From IMG/VR virus record IMGVR_UViG_3300044716_000883, positions 1 to 64,000 of that record: DNA of 64,000 nt, one strand, 5' to 3'. Position 1 is the stretch's first letter, and the number at the start of each line of letters is the position of its first letter. This document shows positions 33,354 through 41,536 of the stretch, piece by piece. The notes under the pieces are model-generated. The model saw only the letters and a program-made list of their open reading frames with translations. It made no database searches and was not told the DNA's origin. The translations under genes and the position numbers were made by a program. Source of the stretch: a virus.

Positions 33354-34004
33354 ATGAAACAAAAAATTAGTGCTATCGCCATAGGCATGCGCGACAAATT
33401 AGTACTGGGTTTTTTTATGCTTGTTGGAGTCATTATTATGGCTGCCCTAGTAGCTCAGTTGTACTTCGTATATTGTGAGATTTTCAAATCACACGAAGAA
33501 AACCTACAAATGGTTAATGAAATTAACTGGAAAATTGACGGTAGGTGGAAAAACGACCCAAACAACATTTGGTATAACGCAGATGAACATATCTGGGTTC
33601 AAAGCGTAACTAACAAAGTAGTTATCGGTAAATTAGCAGGTAACCGCAACTTAGAGTTCGGTGTTAAAAACGTACTAGAAGAGTACTTACAAGAAAAAGG
33701 ATTAAACCTATCCCCAGATGCTGAACAAAAAATTAAAGTAGAAATCATTTATTTAGATGTTTTAACTACTAAGAAAAATGTGTCTGTATTTCATAAAAAC
33801 GAACAAGAAGTCGTTATTCGCTTAAAAGGTATACTATACAAAGACGGTATTAAAGAGAAAGAGGTAATAGTTGAAGAATCATCATCTGAAATCTCTATGT
33901 CAACTCTAATAGTAGATGAAGGTGGTAAATTCAACCAAACAAGCTTAAGTAATGCACTTAAGAAGGGTTGTGATAAATTAATCACAAAACTATTAGAAAA
34001 ATAA
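33354..34004 (+). CDS. Membrane-anchored periplasmic protein
   Basis: A 216-aa protein with a transmembrane anchor at about 15-42 (KLVLGFFMLVGVIIMAALVAQLYFV) and a soluble mixed domain outside. The region around residues 125-200 (IKVEIIYLDVLTTKK, then VVIRLKGILYKDG) resembles the beta/alpha pattern of CsgG/YajG-like envelope proteins and ends with a helix like that of the CsgG-like protein at 39877. The promoter is probably the ATATTTATAGG box near 33322. Role unknown, probably envelope-associated. Confidence 0.5.
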   Translation: MKQKISAIAIGMRDKLVLGFFMLVGVIIMAALVAQLYFVYCEIFKSHEENLQMVNEINWKIDGRWKNDPNNIWYNADEHIWVQSVTNKVVIGKLAGNRNLEFGVKNVLEEYLQEKGLNLSPDAEQKIKVEIIYLDVLTTKKNVSVFHKNEQEVVIRLKGILYKDGIKEKEVIVEESSSEISMSTLIVDEGGKFNQTSLSNALKKGCDKLITKLLEK

Positions 34005-35633
34005 ATGAAAAAACTATTACTAATTATTGGGATACTAATAGTATCCATAACAACTAATGCTCAGATAGTTGTAAACCAATCTATTTCTGCTGGACCTTAT
34101 AAAGTAGGTGATACAGTTACTGTAACTTATACAGTTGATAAGGGTATAACTAAACCACGTTATTTCTGGTTAAGATACCAATTTAACAATAAGGCTTTAA
34201 CTTATTTATCAACTACATTCTCACAGGGTAGTCAAGCTCAAACATTCTATACTGGTTGGACTAACTATAGATTTACACCTAAATCAAATATAAGCGATAC
34301 ATCGCTGTATGGTCAGTATCAAGCTACACCTTGGTCGTATGCTGTAAACGCAGATTGGAATGTTGGACAATTAGCAATCCAAAGAGCAGACAGAAGTATA
34401 GATGGTATAATAGCAACTCAAAGATATATTCTTAAAGACCAAAATGTATATGAGAATTTTCATGATTTAGATTTATCATATGCGTTAGACAGTGCAACTG
34501 GTAATAATATTCCGTTTGTTAGAACAACTGCTGTTCCTTTATCAATTACTGGAGTAAGTGGTAATACATCTTTCTTTAAAGTAAGAGTATTATTTCCATC
34601 TGGATACAATATCAGTGATCATTCAGTTCAGTTAATGAGATTAAAAACTGATGGTAGTGGTGATATTGATTGGTCACAACAACCAATTTTACAGAAAGCA
34701 TTAGATGCTAGTGGTGAGGCTATATTCACAACAGGTGTTAAAGTTGGTGATTCGTTAGGTGTATTCGTTGGAAACGCATCATCTAAAAGCTGGATGAATA
34801 ATGTAATAACTGTATCAGATGCATATAGAGCATTTTTAGGACATTCTCAAACTGATATAGCAGGTAATAGTACATTCTTTACAAGACCTACACTTGAAAG
34901 AAGAATTGGTAATGTGACTAGAAACGATATGACATTTACTGAAGCAGATGCTTATTATTCATTTGCACACGTAATGGGAATTGATGTATCTGCTAATGCT
35001 TTCATTCCAACATCAACATCTACATCTTGGAGATGGCATAGTGGATTATTAAATCAAAGTTGGTTAGATGGTACTTCAAGATATAGAGTGTATATTACTC
35101 AACCTGCACAAACAGTAGATGCTGTATTTGCTTGGGGTGGTGACTTAGATTGGTCACATTCATCTCATCCTGATACAATCGCTGCAAGAATATCAAGTGG
35201 TGTATTTACAAATAGTACAGGTGAAACTATAAAAATTGGTACTATGTCTTACAAAGCACCAGTACTAGAGAAAGCAACATTAAGTTTAACCTCAGCAATT
35301 GAAAATAACAAAGTAACATTATCAGCAAACTTAACTAAAGCGGATTTAGCTGGTTTAGAAGTAATTATGCAATATGATAGTACTAAATTAACATTAACAG
35401 ATGTTATATTTGATGCTGGTAGCACAATTACAAATTTCTCAACACACAATGATGGTAGATTAACATTTGGTTCTATTGATCAATTAAAGACAGCTAGAAT
35501 TAAAGTTGGTACTCCATATAAATTAATATTCACGCCTAAAGTACCTTTAAGTAACACTGCAGGTTTATTCTATACAGTATTAGCAGATGCAGTTGATGCG
35601 ACTGGTAAAAAGATAGAATTAATAGTTGAATAG
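34005..35633 (+). CDS. Secreted protein with dockerin-like and cohesin-like domains
   Basis: A 542-aa protein with a signal peptide (MKKLLLIIGILIVSITTNA, cleavage before QI). A strand-rich N-terminal domain (GPYKVGDTVTVTYTVDKG) is followed by dockerin-like segments near residues 265-325 (VSDAYRAFLGHSQ, then FTEADAYYSFAHVMG). The C-terminal ~120 residues (ATLSLTSAIENNKVTLSANL, LEVIMQYDSTKLTL) have the fold pattern of a cohesin. It is paralogous to the C-terminal half of the next protein. Cohesin-dockerin pairing would give a surface complex or scaffold, which is an inference. Confidence 0.6.
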   Translation: MKKLLLIIGILIVSITTNAQIVVNQSISAGPYKVGDTVTVTYTVDKGITKPRYFWLRYQFNNKALTYLSTTFSQGSQAQTFYTGWTNYRFTPKSNISDTSLYGQYQATPWSYAVNADWNVGQLAIQRADRSIDGIIATQRYILKDQNVYENFHDLDLSYALDSATGNNIPFVRTTAVPLSITGVSGNTSFFKVRVLFPSGYNISDHSVQLMRLKTDGSGDIDWSQQPILQKALDASGEAIFTTGVKVGDSLGVFVGNASSKSWMNNVITVSDAYRAFLGHSQTDIAGNSTFFTRPTLERRIGNVTRNDMTFTEADAYYSFAHVMGIDVSANAFIPTSTSTSWRWHSGLLNQSWLDGTSRYRVYITQPAQTVDAVFAWGGDLDWSHSSHPDTIAARISSGVFTNSTGETIKIGTMSYKAPVLEKATLSLTSAIENNKVTLSANLTKADLAGLEVIMQYDSTKLTLTDVIFDAGSTITNFSTHNDGRLTFGSIDQLKTARIKVGTPYKLIFTPKVPLSNTAGLFYTVLADAVDATGKKIELIVE

Positions 35634-35634
35634 T

Positions 35635-37908
35635 ATGAAACAAATATTAGTTACATTATTCTTATTGATATCATTTTTAGGGTTCGGACAGAGTGTATCT
35701 GCTCCGGACTCTAAATCGTTCTTACCTTCTACAGCAGGGCAAGATGCTAGTGGGTTTAGTTTAAGTGGTTTTAGCTCAACTGCTAATTTACTAGCATCAA
35801 TCAGTTTAGTTAATCCACCAACTGGTACAACATTTAACCTAACTACAACAACAGGTCTAACCGCAGCAAGTGGATTCACTTTAGCAGGTAATAAAACTCG
35901 TTTAGTGGTAACAGGAACAATGGCTAATATCAATACGGCATTAGCATCTCTAAAAGTAAACACAGGTTCGGTAAGAGGTAATGTTCAATTATCGGTAGCA
36001 GCAACTGTAAACCCAACTGGTTTCTTTTACAATGGAACAAACGGACACTTTTATAGACCAATATCAACAACGGCAACTTATACAGGAGCAAGAGCGGCCG
36101 CTGAATTAACAACATTCAAAGGCCAGCAAGGATATTTAGTAACAATAACTTCAGCCGATGAAGATGCTTTTATTTTTAATAATGTACCACAAGGTAATAT
36201 TTGGTTTGCATTAACCGATGAAGCAAGTGAAGCAAGATGGACAATTGATGCAGGTCCTGAAAAAGGAACTTTAATTAAAATCAATAATGGTCAATTAAAT
36301 GGAAACATACCAGGTCAATACAATAACTGGGCACCTGGTGAACCGAACAATAGTGGTAATGAAGATTACGCAGTAACTAAATGGAGTGGTGGTTCTCAAT
36401 GGAATGATTTACCAAATGGTTTTTGGAATCCTTATGTAATTGAATATGGAACTTGGACTAATCCTGATGATGCTACATTCACTGAATTCTATACTAATAG
36501 TGTAACACACTCAAATGGTGAAGTATTAACAGCACGCTTTAATTTTGATTTTGGAGGTAATGTAGATGAAACTAGATTCTCAACTAAAGCAAATACATTT
36601 GTAAACAATACTTGGAATGAAGTAAGTAGTATAACTAGACCATTAAGTGGTTTAGGTAAAGTGGATGCAACGAGCCTATTAGATACCCTAAAAGTTAATG
36701 ATGGTATTAAAGCAACTATAGTACCAGGACAAGTAGAATGGTCACTTATAAACCCATATGAAACATCAAGAAACGGACATAGATTGCAAATCGATGAAAG
36801 AGTATTTAGTGGGACTGGTATTAACTTAAACACAGTAAAATATGTAAAGTTATTTGATATATACGAAGGTCCAATCGCACCAATGGATTTTAATGGATGG
36901 TGGAAACAATGGGTAGTACCTGGAAATGTTAATTTGGCTAGTAAAGTAACAGCAAGTTCATTTCAAAATAATATACGATTACAAGATGGGTGGTATGCAT
37001 TTAGAGCAGATTATTCATTTGCACCAAATACAATGTTTAAACAACATGGTATTGAATTAACAACTAATCAAACTGATTTAAATACATTATATAATAGTAT
37101 AGTAACTGTATCAGATGTGTTTATAGCATTTAAAGAATTATCAAATGGTGGTATATTCGGAAATGAAACTGGTAATGAGTTTGCGTATGGTATTCAATAT
37201 ATGAATGCTGATGTTGATGGCAATGGTGTATTCAATGAAGCAGATACTTATAGACTATTACAACATTTAACAGGAGTAAAATCACTTACAGAATATTCAA
37301 CATTAACGTACTTAATGAAATTGTATGGTAAATCGGATTACGACGCTATAACTAAATCAAATTGGAATACACAGTTTAACTATACAAGAAATTTATACCC
37401 ATTCAGCCTAAATACAGGTACACTTAACAACACTTACAATATAGATGTAACTTGGGTTGGTGATGTAAACTTATCCCACTCAGCAATACCTGCTTCAAAT
37501 AACGTAACAATTATGTCTGTAGGTACTACATCTGTACCAAATGAAATTAACGCTTCAATTGTTACTGAGGTAAGTGATAAAATATATGCTTACATTACTT
37601 TAGACCCACTACAACAACAAGTAGTGGGAACCCAATTCCAATTAAATTATGATAATTCAGTATTGAAATTTGAAGGTGTAGAATTTAAAACTAAGGGTAG
37701 TCCAATGAACTATGGTACTAATAAAAATAGCTTTATAAATTTAGGCTCACTAATTAGTGATGGTAGTACTACATTAGATAATACTACTGAATATAAAATA
37801 ACATTCACATCAACAACTAAACTTGATAATATATTAGGTTTAATATCAATAGGTGCTACTGATGCCGTTAATAAAGCAGGCGTACAATTAAAAGTTAAAG
37901 TAAAATAA
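35635..37908 (+). CDS. Secreted C-type-lectin-domain protein with dockerin and cohesin-like modules
   Basis: About 757 aa; the ATG at 35635 follows the previous stop and gives a clean signal peptide (KQILVTLFLLISFLGFGQSVSA). Residues about 130-270 form a C-type-lectin-like domain (RPISTTATYTGARAAAEL, GYLVTITSADEDAFI, NNWAPGEPNNSGNEDYAV, WNDLPNGFW) lacking the usual cysteines. A dockerin loop with DVDGNGVFNEAD lies near 525-536. The C-terminus (about 645-757) is cohesin-like. It might bind glycans on host or neighbouring cells. Whether it is in the virion or displayed on the infected cell is not known. Confidence 0.7.
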   Translation: MKQILVTLFLLISFLGFGQSVSAPDSKSFLPSTAGQDASGFSLSGFSSTANLLASISLVNPPTGTTFNLTTTTGLTAASGFTLAGNKTRLVVTGTMANINTALASLKVNTGSVRGNVQLSVAATVNPTGFFYNGTNGHFYRPISTTATYTGARAAAELTTFKGQQGYLVTITSADEDAFIFNNVPQGNIWFALTDEASEARWTIDAGPEKGTLIKINNGQLNGNIPGQYNNWAPGEPNNSGNEDYAVTKWSGGSQWNDLPNGFWNPYVIEYGTWTNPDDATFTEFYTNSVTHSNGEVLTARFNFDFGGNVDETRFSTKANTFVNNTWNEVSSITRPLSGLGKVDATSLLDTLKVNDGIKATIVPGQVEWSLINPYETSRNGHRLQIDERVFSGTGINLNTVKYVKLFDIYEGPIAPMDFNGWWKQWVVPGNVNLASKVTASSFQNNIRLQDGWYAFRADYSFAPNTMFKQHGIELTTNQTDLNTLYNSIVTVSDVFIAFKELSNGGIFGNETGNEFAYGIQYMNADVDGNGVFNEADTYRLLQHLTGVKSLTEYSTLTYLMKLYGKSDYDAITKSNWNTQFNYTRNLYPFSLNTGTLNNTYNIDVTWVGDVNLSHSAIPASNNVTIMSVGTTSVPNEINASIVTEVSDKIYAYITLDPLQQQVVGTQFQLNYDNSVLKFEGVEFKTKGSPMNYGTNKNSFINLGSLISDGSTTLDNTTEYKITFTSTTKLDNILGLISIGATDAVNKAGVQLKVKVK

Positions 37909-38243
37909 TGAAAAAATTACTATTCATATTATTACTATTATCAGCTTGTAAAAAGGTAGACGTACCACCACAACCACCAACGGTACAGGATATATTCAGC
38001 GTTGCTGAATCTACTGTGTCTAATGGTGGAGATATTTACTTTGATTTGAAAGCAGCAGGTACATATACCTTAACAATGTTAGACCAAACCCAAAACGTAA
38101 TCACAAGGGAGCGTATTAGTGGTAAAGTTGGCCAAAACAAATTAAAAATATACACTAGTTCGCTACCAGTTAAATATTTATATCTAGTACTGGAAGACCA
38201 ATCCCGTACTCAAATAGGTAAAACCGCCATTAAAATTAATTAA
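37908..38243 (+). CDS. Lipoprotein with a C-terminal sorting-domain-like fold
   Basis: A 111-aa protein with a lipoprotein signal, lipobox LLSAC (cysteine at residue 14), followed by KKVDVPPQPP. The rest (YTLTMLDQTQNVITRERISG, KLKIYTSSLPVKYLYLVLED) looks like the beta-sandwich of type IX secretion C-terminal domains. It is a sister of the next gene. The stop and start codons overlap with the lectin gene. Confidence 0.6.
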   Translation: MKKLLFILLLLSACKKVDVPPQPPTVQDIFSVAESTVSNGGDIYFDLKAAGTYTLTMLDQTQNVITRERISGKVGQNKLKIYTSSLPVKYLYLVLEDQSRTQIGKTAIKIN

Positions 38244-38245
38244 AG

Positions 38246-38620
38246 ATGAACGCAATGAAGAAAATATTAGCAGTTGCAGCTATCCTATTTGTAGGATGTA
38301 CTAAAGTGGATGTACCAACACCACAACCCCCAGTAACAAACGCTGAATTAAAAATAACTAGCGCAGTAGGTATTAAATTACAATCACCATTCGTAACAAA
38401 CGAAGTTGCTATGAATGTTAAAAGTGATGTAGCGCAGTCAGTTACAATTAGAATATTTGATATCTCAAACAGAGTAGTATCAAAAGAAACAGTAAACGTA
38501 ATCGTTGGTGATAATATCTTAAAAGTATACACATCAGCATTACCACCATCAGCGTACAGAATTGGATTATTCGATGCTAATGGTAATCAATTAGGAATCA
38601 CAGATTTTAACAAACTATAA
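38246..38620 (+). CDS. Second lipoprotein of the same pair
   Basis: A 124-aa protein; an alternative in-frame ATG is at 38255. The lipobox is LFVGC, followed by TKVDVPTPQPP as in the previous lipoprotein. The C-terminal part (VTIRIFDISNRVVSKETV, ILKVYTSALPPSAYRIGLFD) has the same sorting-domain-like pattern. The two probably arose by duplication. They may sit in the outer membrane of the infected cell. Confidence 0.6.
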   Translation: MNAMKKILAVAAILFVGCTKVDVPTPQPPVTNAELKITSAVGIKLQSPFVTNEVAMNVKSDVAQSVTIRIFDISNRVVSKETVNVIVGDNILKVYTSALPPSAYRIGLFDANGNQLGITDFNKL

Positions 38621-38632
38621 AAATTAAATAAC

Positions 38633-38941
38633 ATGTCAGAAGAAGTAGAACAAGAATCAACTGGTAAATCGTTTAAAAACATTATCATTGGTCTAGTTAG
38701 TACAGTTACACTAGGTGTAGGTGGATTTATTACTAACAAATTAACAGGTGGTGGTGATGAAGCAGCTCCTGCACCAGCAGCAGCTCCAGTAATTAACATT
38801 ACTAACAGCAACCAACAACAACAAGCAGCAGGTGGTAAAACTGTAATCATTAAAGAGAAAGCAGCAGAACCAGCTAAACCAGCAGCTCCAGTTAAGAAAA
38901 AAGACGGTGACGAATTTAAAGAAAAAGAACCACAGTGGTAA
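38633..38941 (+). CDS. Single-pass membrane protein with Ala/Pro-rich tail
   Basis: A 102-aa protein with a hydrophobic helix at about 16-36 (NIIIGLVSTVTLGVGGFIT), then a Gly/Ala/Pro region and a highly charged, Lys/Glu-rich C-terminus. The layout would suit a spanin or a holin partner because two holin-like genes follow, but no diagnostic motif is visible. Confidence 0.5.
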   Translation: MSEEVEQESTGKSFKNIIIGLVSTVTLGVGGFITNKLTGGGDEAAPAPAAAPVINITNSNQQQQAAGGKTVIIKEKAAEPAKPAAPVKKKDGDEFKEKEPQW

Positions 38942-38958
38942 TTTATAAAAAATAAAGT

Positions 38959-39567
38959 ATGCAACCAAATACAGGATTTAGAGAACTATTAAATAAAATG
39001 ATGTCCCGCAGATGGTACATCACAGCTATGGTATTAGGTGGATTCATTGTAATCATTGCTGGTATATTCGCAGCAATCAGTTTACAAACACCAATGGCCG
39101 CAGCATGGAAAGAATTATTAATGTTATTATTAGGTGCCTTCATTGGTAGCTATGGTAAAATCATCGACTACTGGTTCAGTGATACTGACAAAGATAAAAT
39201 GTTAGTACAGAAAATGGATGAAGAAGATGGTGTAGCACTAGGTAGTGTTAATGACATTAAAGAATCAAACAAACCATTTACTCCATTAATTCCAGATGCT
39301 TTCGTAGCAGGTGCAGCAGCCGCTAGAGATTTAGCTGTAGTTGAAAACAAACAAAACTTTGAATTAGCTGCTGATCAACAAGAACATGATCAAAAGTTAG
39401 AAGCTGACCAACAAGAGCACGAGCAGGAAATGGCTAAATTAAAATTAGAACACGAACTTAAAGCACATAGATATTGCGAACATGAATGGGGTGACTCAGA
39501 CAATGATGGTGAACTAGAATGCCAAAAATGTGGTCTATTAAAAGATGCTTACGACGAATCTCACTAA
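38959..39567 (+). CDS. Membrane protein with coiled coil and C-terminal zinc ribbon
   Basis: A 202-aa protein with two transmembrane helices (about 20-43 and 51-67), a Gly/Ala patch, a repetitive Gln/Glu/His coiled coil (ADQQEHDQKLEADQQEHEQEM, about 136-156) and a terminal pair of cysteine/histidine sites (CEHEWGDSDNDGELECQKCG). The N-terminal part resembles a holin-like hairpin. Repetition of the AADQQEH unit suggests recent internal duplication. Confidence 0.55.
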   Translation: MQPNTGFRELLNKMMSRRWYITAMVLGGFIVIIAGIFAAISLQTPMAAAWKELLMLLLGAFIGSYGKIIDYWFSDTDKDKMLVQKMDEEDGVALGSVNDIKESNKPFTPLIPDAFVAGAAAARDLAVVENKQNFELAADQQEHDQKLEADQQEHEQEMAKLKLEHELKAHRYCEHEWGDSDNDGELECQKCGLLKDAYDESH

Positions 39568-39585
39568 CCATTAAAAATTAAAAGT

Positions 39586-39825
39586 ATGAATTTCAAACAG
39601 TGGGTTATTGATCTATTCAAAGATGAAAGAGGATCAACTTCAGTAAAACCGGTTATCGCGTTTGTAGGTGCAATGTTTTTATGTGTAACAATGATGTTAA
39701 ATTCATTTTCACATGCAGATTTTGCTCCATCAGCAGAACTAGTAAATGCAGTAATGATTATTACTGGTATTGGAATGGGTGCTGATACATTTGACAAATT
39801 CTCTCATAAAAAGAAAGAAGATTAA
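39586..39825 (+). CDS. Putative holin-like protein
   Basis: A 79-aa protein with a charged N-terminus (MNFKQWVIDLFKDERGSTSV), two hydrophobic segments (about 22-38 and 50-66) and a basic tail (SHKKKED). This matches small phage proteins annotated as holins, with a short periplasmic loop. A strong terminator follows. Assignment is from topology and resemblance, not proof of lysis. Confidence 0.55.
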   Translation: MNFKQWVIDLFKDERGSTSVKPVIAFVGAMFLCVTMMLNSFSHADFAPSAELVNAVMIITGIGMGADTFDKFSHKKKED

Positions 39826-39835
39826 AAACAAAACT

Positions 39836-39861
39836 AAAGGGAACTTCGGTTCCCTTTTTTT
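39836..39861 (+). terminator. Rho-independent terminator with TTCG loop
   Basis: A 9-bp stem AAAGGGAAC/GTTCCCTTT closed by a TTCG tetraloop, then a T run. It divides the holin-like genes from the CsgG-like gene. Confidence 0.95.
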
Positions 39862-39876
39862 AAATCAAATTTATGT

Positions 39877-40593
39877 ATGAAAAATTTATTAATATTATTA
39901 GGTCTATTACTGACCATAAGTGCGGGTGCCCAAACTGTCGGATCAACGAAGACAGAGCAGTACAAAGCTTCATTCGAAACCAAAATAGACATTAGTCAAT
40001 TTTTAAATTATGAAGGCAAAACAATACCGATTCAGATTCTCAAATGCGGTATTGGTGATGATCTTTATGAGCAATATCCTGAACTCAAAGAAAAGAAAGT
40101 GGGTTTGGGTGTGGCTAACATCACGCTTGAATATCTTGAAAATCTTAACCGCTTTACATTTACAGAAGATAAAACAGAAATTAAAAACAGAATGGTAAAG
40201 CAATTCCAAGCATCACAAGCTGGAATTAGCCAAGATAAATTAGATGGTAGAGGTAAGATTAGATTAGCTCATTACTTCGTTGAAATTGAAGTATACGATT
40301 GGTCAGTTTCAGATGACGAAGAAGTAAACTTAAAAGACGGAGTTAAAAATACAATGGTTACACGTTTAGGCTTACAAGTACGCTTTACAGATGCTGAAAC
40401 AGGAGAAATTATAGCAGCATCTGGTTTAGGTGAAGCTAAAACAACAAGAGAATTAACATTATTATCTGACGCAACAATAGATCCAGTTAAATTTAATCAA
40501 TCAACAGTTAGTATTGCGACTAAAAAAGCATTAGACATTGCTTGTGCTCGTATATTACCTCGTATGATTAAAAAGGGTGTATTTCCAAACTAA
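39877..40593 (+). CDS. CsgG-like secreted protein
   Basis: A 238-aa protein with a signal peptide (MKNLLILLGLLLTISAGA, then QTVG). The mature part has the CsgG/curli-secretin pattern: a VGLGVANITLEYLEN segment, LAHYFVEIEVYDW, and RLGLQVRFTDAETGEIIAAS followed by a C-terminal helix ending RILPRM. CsgG forms a nonameric outer-membrane pore for curli. There is no lipobox, so anchoring, if any, would differ. It may help export or assembly of nearby secreted proteins. Confidence 0.65.
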   Translation: MKNLLILLGLLLTISAGAQTVGSTKTEQYKASFETKIDISQFLNYEGKTIPIQILKCGIGDDLYEQYPELKEKKVGLGVANITLEYLENLNRFTFTEDKTEIKNRMVKQFQASQAGISQDKLDGRGKIRLAHYFVEIEVYDWSVSDDEEVNLKDGVKNTMVTRLGLQVRFTDAETGEIIAASGLGEAKTTRELTLLSDATIDPVKFNQSTVSIATKKALDIACARILPRMIKKGVFPN

Positions 40594-40598
40594 TTAAA

Positions 40599-40706
40599 AT
40601 GGGAACAAAAGCAAAAAAGAAAAGAGCAATGAGATCTAGAAAATCTGGACTTAAAACAGTAGCTCAAATAAGCAAAAATTTAGCAATCCTTTCAAAACTA
40701 AAGTAG
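40599..40706 (+). CDS. 35-aa very basic peptide
   Basis: An ATG 6 nt after the CsgG-like stop opens 35 codons, starting MGTKAKKKRAMRSRKSG and ending SKLK. It has about a dozen Lys or Arg residues and no hydrophobic anchor, so it may bind nucleic acid. The start of the next gene is 1 nt after its stop. Confidence 0.45.
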   Translation: MGTKAKKKRAMRSRKSGLKTVAQISKNLAILSKLK

Positions 40707-40707
40707 T

Positions 40708-41535
40708 ATGAAAAACTTATTATTTTTATTAGTATTTCTTCCAACATTAGCTTTATCACAAGTTAGCACTTGGAGAGGTGCTACGTCAACACCTAGAGTA
40801 TCAACACAATCATTTCAACAATCAACTCCACAGCGAAATGTTAGTAGCTGGAGAAACGAATCACCAAGAGAATTTAATAGACCTGCAAGAACAAGATCAG
40901 GCTCAAATATTATTGTTAATGATCCTTGGTTAGGTAATAACTGGGGTTGGGGATGGAATAGATGGGATATGTGGGGTGCACCAGCATTTGGTTGGAACTT
41001 TTGGCAACCAATGTGGTACTGGAATGATTGGGGTTATAGACAACCTGCAAGAATCTATGTATATGATAATGGCAAGAGAGATACTATTAAAGGCAAAAAA
41101 CCAATTATCAGCTTTGGTATTCAGGGAACAACAGATGATCAAGTGGGTGGTTTCTTTACAATAGGAAATAAAGGATACTTTATAGTAGAATATACAGCAA
41201 GTAATCTAAGAGATAACTCAACATTCTTTCCTTTTGGAAATATAGCTCAAGTTGATTTTCCAATGGTAAACGACTTAGTTCAAAGACAGAGCTTTTATGT
41301 TGGTGTAGGTAAGCGAATTAAAAGAACAGGTATCCATATGATGATTGGAACTGTAAGTGAAGACGCTAAATGGAGAGGTAAAGATGATTTAGGTTACATA
41401 ACATTTCCTAAGTACTTAGATAGATTTACAACAGTAAAAATAGGTGCACTACACGACTATAAAAATTTTACAATAAAGTTTGATTATGACCCAATAATCA
41501 ATAATAGAACTTTTGGATTGGGTGTTAATTTCTAA
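40708..41535 (+). CDS. Secreted, probable outer-membrane beta-barrel protein
   Basis: A 275-aa protein with a signal peptide (MKNLLFLLVFLPTLALS), a Ser/Arg-rich linker and a striking Trp-rich stretch near residues 75-110 (WGWGWNRWDMWGAPAFGWNF). The C-terminal ~150 residues have amphipathic strand pairs (FFTIGNKGYFIVEYTASN, RIKRTGIHMMIGTV) ending in FGLGVNF, a terminal aromatic typical of outer-membrane proteins. It may change the surface of the infected cell. Confidence 0.55.
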   Translation: MKNLLFLLVFLPTLALSQVSTWRGATSTPRVSTQSFQQSTPQRNVSSWRNESPREFNRPARTRSGSNIIVNDPWLGNNWGWGWNRWDMWGAPAFGWNFWQPMWYWNDWGYRQPARIYVYDNGKRDTIKGKKPIISFGIQGTTDDQVGGFFTIGNKGYFIVEYTASNLRDNSTFFPFGNIAQVDFPMVNDLVQRQSFYVGVGKRIKRTGIHMMIGTVSEDAKWRGKDDLGYITFPKYLDRFTTVKIGALHDYKNFTIKFDYDPIINNRTFGLGVNF

Positions 41536-41536
41536 A

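Noticed and set aside
38587-39143. Minus-strand hydrophobic ORFs opposite the holin-like genes
   Set aside because: Products of codon composition on the coding strand; no start signals.
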